In this document: positions 5,879 through 9,348 of the stretch, in pieces
Layout of the letters: each line of letters opens with the position of its first letter
Numbering within the stretch: position 1 is the stretch's first letter
Assembly: GCA_946886475.1 (NCBI GenBank)
Contig: CAMPIQ010000140.1
Coordinates: 1 to 9,348, forward strand
DNA: 9,348 nucleotides
Direction: 5' to 3'
Origin: an uncultured Chitinophagales bacterium
GTDB taxonomy: Bacteria > Bacteroidota > Bacteroidia > Chitinophagales > Chitinophagaceae
The notes under the pieces: model-generated
What the model saw: the letters and a program-made list of their open reading frames with translations, nothing else
Databases searched by the model: none
What the model was told of the DNA's origin: nothing
Made by a program: the position numbers and the translations under genes

Positions 5879-8617
5879 ATGGAACAAATTGTAATCAAAC
5901 CTTACTTAAGATTATCAGGCCTGGAACCTTTGACCATCCGCCCTGAATCGAATTTTGTGAATGTTGGCGAAAGAACAAATGTAACCGGCTCAAAGAAATT
6001 TGCAAGACTGGTGCGCGACAACAAATATGAAGAAGCGCTTTCAGTTGCACGGCAACAGGTTGAAAATGGAGCACAGATCCTTGATATAAACATGGATGAT
6101 GCTTTGCTTGATGGTGTTAAAGCCATGAGCACCTTCCTTAATCTGGTGATGGCAGAACCCGATATTGCCAAAATCCCGGTCATGATCGACTCATCTAAGT
6201 TTGAGATCATCGAAGCTGGATTGAAATGTGTTCAGGGAAAGTGTATTGTGAATTCGATTTCCATGAAGGAAGGTGTTGAAAAGTTCATTGAACAGGCGCG
6301 GATATGCCAGGCATATGGTGCAGCCGTAGTGGTTATGGCATTTGACGAAAACGGTCAGGCCGATACACTCGAAAGAAGAGTAAACATTTGCGAAAAAGCA
6401 TACCAGATCCTTACGGAAGAAGTGGGCTTCGAGCCCCAGGACATCATTTTTGACCCTAACATTTTTGCCATAGCAACCGGCATAGAAGAACACAATAACT
6501 ATGCTGTGGATTTTATAGAAGCTACAAGGATCATAAAACAGAAGATGCCCCTTGCCAAAATAAGTGGTGGAGTGAGTAATGTTTCCTTTTCTTTCAGGGG
6601 AAATGACCATGTTCGAGAAGCCATTCACTCCGTTTTCCTTTACCATGCCATCAAAGCAGGTATGGATATGGGAATTGTAAATGCTGGCCAGTTGGTTGTA
6701 TATGATGAAATAGAACCGGACCTCAGGGAATTATGTGAAGATGTAATTCTTAACAGGAGACCCGATTCCACCGAGCGGCTGGTGTCATTTGCAGAAACGG
6801 TAAAAGCAAAGGGTAAAGAAGAAATAAAGGATGAAGCATGGCGTAACGGTACCGTGGAGGAAAGATTGAAACATGCGCTGGTAAATGGCATCACAGATTA
6901 TATTGATACAGATACTGAAGAAGCCAGGTTAAAATATCCCAAACCACTTGATGTAATTGAGGGGCCATTAATGGCAGGTATGGATGTGGTAGGCGATTTG
7001 TTTGGAAGCGGAAAGATGTTCCTTCCACAGGTTGTAAAGAGTGCAAGGGTTATGAAAAAATCTGTAGCTATCCTTACACCCTATATTGAAAAGGAAAAAG
7101 AAGAAAGACAAAAAGCCCATCTTGCTGCCGGCACAAAAAATGAAGAGGTGGCAGGCGCTCCAAAAGTATTAATGGCAACTGTTAAAGGTGATGTTCATGA
7201 TATAGGTAAAAATATTGTGGGTGTTGTACTGGGATGTAATGGTTATGATGTGATAGACCTGGGAGTAATGGTACCGGCAGATAAAATATTAGAAACTGCA
7301 CAAAAGGAAAATGCAGATATCATTGGATTAAGCGGATTGATCACACCTTCTCTTGATGAAATGGCTCACGTGGCCAGGGAAATGAAAAGAAGGAATATGC
7401 ACCAGCCTTTATTGATCGGCGGCGCCACCACTTCAAGGATCCATACAGCCGTTAAGATCGCACCTGAATATGAAAATGGGGTAGTACATGTTTTAGATGC
7501 ATCCAGAAGCGTTACGGTGGTCAGCAATCTTTTGAACAAAGAGCAAAAAGGACCATTTCTTCAACAAACCTTGAATGAATATGAAGGATTAAGGCAACAG
7601 TTCCTGAACAAACAAAAACACAAAGTACTTATACCTTATGAGGAGTCGGTAGTGATGAAAGAATATTTTGACTGGAAAAACTACCAGCCCGTGAAGCCAA
7701 AGGTAGACGGCGTTAAGGCATTTAAAAGTTTTGACCTGGGCACCATCGCTGAATTTATTGACTGGGGGCCTTTCTTTATTGGCTGGGAAATGCCCGGAAG
7801 ATTCCCTGAAGTTTTATCTGATCCCATTTTTGGTAAGGAAGCAACGCGCCTTTACAATGATGCTAAACAAATGGTTGAGAAAATTGTGGCCGAGAAATGG
7901 TTCACCGCTGATGGCGTAGTGGGATTCTGGCCTGCGGAAACAAACAATAAGGACACTATTACTTTACAAACAAAAAATGGAGAAGTAAAACTTGAATCTT
8001 TACGTCAACAAATGAAAAAGGCCATAGGACAGCCTTCCTATAGTCTTGCTGATTTTATAAAGCCCGCTTCCCAATACCTGCCGGAAACTGAAAAAAAATC
8101 TGAAGCGCCTGCAGATTTTATGGGTGCGTTCGCAGTTACCATCCATGGAGCTAAAAAACACATTGACCGTTACATTGCTGAAAATGATGAATTCAATAAG
8201 ATACTCGTTCAGATATTAGCTGACCGCTTTGTTGAGGCATTTGCAGAGTGTTTACACCTGACGGTAAGAAAGGAACACTGGGGTTATGAAAAAGATGAAG
8301 CGCTTTCGAATGATCAATTGATCAAAGAACAATACAAAGGGATACGTCCAGCACCAGGCTATCCGGCCTGTCCTGATCATACAGAAAAAACCAAGCTGTT
8401 CTCTTTACTGGATGTAACAAATAATATTGGCATAATTCTGACCGAAAGCCTTGCGATGGATCCTCCGGCATCCGTTTGCGGCTGGTATATTGCGCATCCT
8501 AAAAGCCATTATTTTGGATTAGGCAAAATTGGTAAAGACCAATTGGAAGATTATGCCAAAAGAAAAGGAATGAGTATTGAAGAAGCACAAAAATGGTTAA
8601 GCCCTGTTTTAAACTAA
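5879..8617 (+). CDS. metH: Methionine synthase part 2: folate-, cobalamin- and SAM-binding (activation) modules
   Basis: This 912-residue protein carries the other three modules of cobalamin-dependent methionine synthase. The pterin/methyltetrahydrofolate barrel spans about residues 22-285 ([14 protein letters not shown] at 25-38, [13 protein letters not shown] near 67). The B12 cap helices span about 315-410, and the cobalamin Rossmann domain about 425-560, with DVHDIG at 438-443 (H440 as lower axial ligand) and GGATTS at 514-519. The reactivation domain spans about 590-905, with the SAM-binding [12 protein letters not shown] at 823-834 and the closing [18 protein letters not shown]. It moves the methyl group from methyltetrahydrofolate to cob(I)alamin for transfer to homocysteine on the partner protein. 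All key motifs are intact. The N-terminus [18 protein letters not shown] resumes where part 1 stops, so together they match a complete MetH. No Shine-Dalgarno sequence or clear promoter lies in the bases before the ATG; expression probably depends on read-through from the upstream promoter. Confidence 0.97.
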   Translation: MEQIVIKPYLRLSGLEPLTIRPESNFVNVGERTNVTGSKKFARLVRDNKYEEALSVARQQVENGAQILDINMDDALLDGVKAMSTFLNLVMAEPDIAKIPVMIDSSKFEIIEAGLKCVQGKCIVNSISMKEGVEKFIEQARICQAYGAAVVVMAFDENGQADTLERRVNICEKAYQILTEEVGFEPQDIIFDPNIFAIATGIEEHNNYAVDFIEATRIIKQKMPLAKISGGVSNVSFSFRGNDHVREAIHSVFLYHAIKAGMDMGIVNAGQLVVYDEIEPDLRELCEDVILNRRPDSTERLVSFAETVKAKGKEEIKDEAWRNGTVEERLKHALVNGITDYIDTDTEEARLKYPKPLDVIEGPLMAGMDVVGDLFGSGKMFLPQVVKSARVMKKSVAILTPYIEKEKEERQKAHLAAGTKNEEVAGAPKVLMATVKGDVHDIGKNIVGVVLGCNGYDVIDLGVMVPADKILETAQKENADIIGLSGLITPSLDEMAHVAREMKRRNMHQPLLIGGATTSRIHTAVKIAPEYENGVVHVLDASRSVTVVSNLLNKEQKGPFLQQTLNEYEGLRQQFLNKQKHKVLIPYEESVVMKEYFDWKNYQPVKPKVDGVKAFKSFDLGTIAEFIDWGPFFIGWEMPGRFPEVLSDPIFGKEATRLYNDAKQMVEKIVAEKWFTADGVVGFWPAETNNKDTITLQTKNGEVKLESLRQQMKKAIGQPSYSLADFIKPASQYLPETEKKSEAPADFMGAFAVTIHGAKKHIDRYIAENDEFNKILVQILADRFVEAFAECLHLTVRKEHWGYEKDEALSNDQLIKEQYKGIRPAPGYPACPDHTEKTKLFSLLDVTNNIGIILTESLAMDPPASVCGWYIAHPKSHYFGLGKIGKDQLEDYAKRKGMSIEEAQKWLSPVLN

Positions 8618-8689
8618 AGAGATCTGACAGTCCATATATATTTTGATTCAACGCTTAAATATTTCCTGTTGTCAGCGATTTGATCTCTT
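8617..8689. repeat. Interrupted inverted repeat between convergent genes
   Basis: AAGAGATC at 8617-8624 is an exact complement of GATCTCTT at 8682-8689, and just inside it TGACA at 8625-8629 complements TGTCA at 8670-8674. The 13 paired bases are interrupted by 7 unpaired bases on the right side and enclose an AT-rich loop of 40 bases. It covers the stop codon of metH part 2 and the last codons of the minus-strand gene. It may help stop convergent transcription, but it lacks the compact GC stem and T tract of an intrinsic terminator. Confidence 0.25.
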
Positions 8690-9107
8690 CGTATTTACGG
8701 GCGTCTCTGTTTGCCTTCACAAGTGCAATTATAACGAAGATCTTAATAATTATCCCTCTGAATATATTAGTTGGATCAGTTAACATGAATACAATTTGAA
8801 GTAAAAGGTAGATCACCAGGGCAATAGTAAATGAAGCAACAGGCTTTTTTCTGCTCCACAAAGCAAGAATTAAAAATAACAATGCTATAAAGGCATCAAT
8901 AACAAATGCGATGATTCCTATCGTCCGATCAGTTTCATTTGCATATTCAAAAATGCCCATCAAAAACTGAATGCCTGATATCACATAAAGCCAGATGCGC
9001 GCATTCTTAAGCGTCTTTTCATATGGCTCCAGATCATATACATCAGAAAAGATAGTTTCCTGGCCGGCGTCAGAATCATTGGTGGACGGCAATACTTTTT
9101 CACTCAT
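8655..9107 (-). CDS. Four-helix integral membrane protein of unknown function
   Basis: I do not recognise a named family for this 150-residue protein. The N-terminal 30 residues are polar and acidic (MSEKVLPSTNDSDAGQET). Four hydrophobic segments follow at about 36-54, 61-84, 88-109 and 114-131, with a short SRKKP loop between the second and third. The tail KANRDARKYEEIKSL is charged. The basic loop and even number of segments suggest both ends are cytoplasmic, although the topology is uncertain. It lacks a signal peptidase site and any visible catalytic motif. It is supported as a real gene by consistent membrane-protein composition over the whole length, an ATG start, and a position convergent with metH with 37 bases between the stop codons. 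No -7 box is obvious upstream of the ATG at 9107. Context does not indicate a function. Confidence 0.75.
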   Translation of the reverse strand: MSEKVLPSTNDSDAGQETIFSDVYDLEPYEKTLKNARIWLYVISGIQFLMGIFEYANETDRTIGIIAFVIDAFIALLFLILALWSRKKPVASFTIALVIYLLLQIVFMLTDPTNIFRGIIIKIFVIIALVKANRDARKYEEIKSLTTGNI

Positions 9108-9348
9108 AACAGAAGGTTTTGGTTGTGCACTTGATAAAAACTTATTCGAGTTCTCACTATGGCCTGCCTCTCCCCTGACCGTTTTAGATCAGCATACCGG
9201 AATGGATCATCAACACTGATATAAGAATATCCTGAGACCCTTTTTTCTTTTGAATATAATAAAAAATGAAAGCCCTACCTGATTTTATTGTATCATTATA
9301 GTATTCTCCCTAATTGATAAAAAATAATGTAGAATGCATAGTTGGATC
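9108..9348. other. AT-rich non-coding stretch at the right edge
   Basis: These 241 bases lie upstream of the minus-strand membrane protein gene and should contain its promoter, though I could not find a TAnnTTTG match on that strand. I see no ORF with protein-like character, no tRNA and no clear terminator. The T-rich run at 9240-9250 has no convincing stem before it. The sequence becomes strongly AT-rich after 9240. Confidence 0.5.

Noticed and set aside
6191..6646. A 151-codon minus-strand ORF inside metH part 2
   Set aside because: It is a shadow of the highly conserved folate domain on the opposite strand, and its translation looks like random composition.
8995..9219. A 74-codon plus-strand ORF opposite the start of the membrane protein gene
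   Set aside because: It mostly mirrors the minus-strand gene, and the rest is low-confidence intergenic sequence without family resemblance.

Overview
The window looks like chromosomal DNA of a Bacteroidota bacterium, most likely of the Chitinophaga/Chitinophagaceae type. The signs are moderate AT richness, Bacteroidota-style -7 boxes (TAnnTTTG) in front of genes, little recognisable Shine-Dalgarno sequence, a Big_5/SbsA-type Ig-like lipoprotein of a kind common in that phylum, and methionine synthase encoded as two adjacent genes. No rRNA, tRNA, CRISPR array, integrase or transposase is visible. The placement is inferred from protein style and promoter motifs, not from a database search.

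Layout. Bases 1-2064 hold the C-terminal two thirds of a UvrD/Rep-type helicase fused to a PD-(D/E)XK nuclease with an iron-sulfur-type cysteine set; its start lies left of the window. Bases 2148-3542 encode an Ig-like lipoprotein. Bases 3640-4254 encode recR. After a promoter and a leader of about 210 bases come the two parts of cobalamin-dependent methionine synthase: the homocysteine-methylating module (4529-5575) and the folate, B12 and activation modules (5879-8617). Between them lies a cassette of about 350 bp (5519-5867). It is bounded by imperfect inverted repeats and carries a decayed GxxExxY-family (PDDEXK_3-like) gene. A four-helix membrane protein of unknown function (8655-9107) lies on the minus strand, convergent with metH. 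The last 240 bases hold no gene that I can support.

How the genes work together. The helicase-nuclease and RecR both belong to DNA repair and recombination, but nothing here shows that they are co-transcribed. The two MetH polypeptides must cooperate: the first supplies the zinc/homocysteine barrel, and the second supplies methyltetrahydrofolate binding, cobalamin binding and SAM-dependent reactivation.

The most interesting region is the metH junction. The cassette's left repeat is read as the C-terminal tail of the first MetH polypeptide, and its right repeat ends 11 bases before the start codon of the second. The passenger gene has lost its namesake GxxExxY motif by an apparent in-frame deletion and has a one-base frameshift near its end. 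Second in interest is the structured leader upstream of metH, where one segment can pair with either of two identical partners. Third is the repeated placement of -7 boxes exactly 6 bases before ATG codons, which suggests leaderless transcripts.
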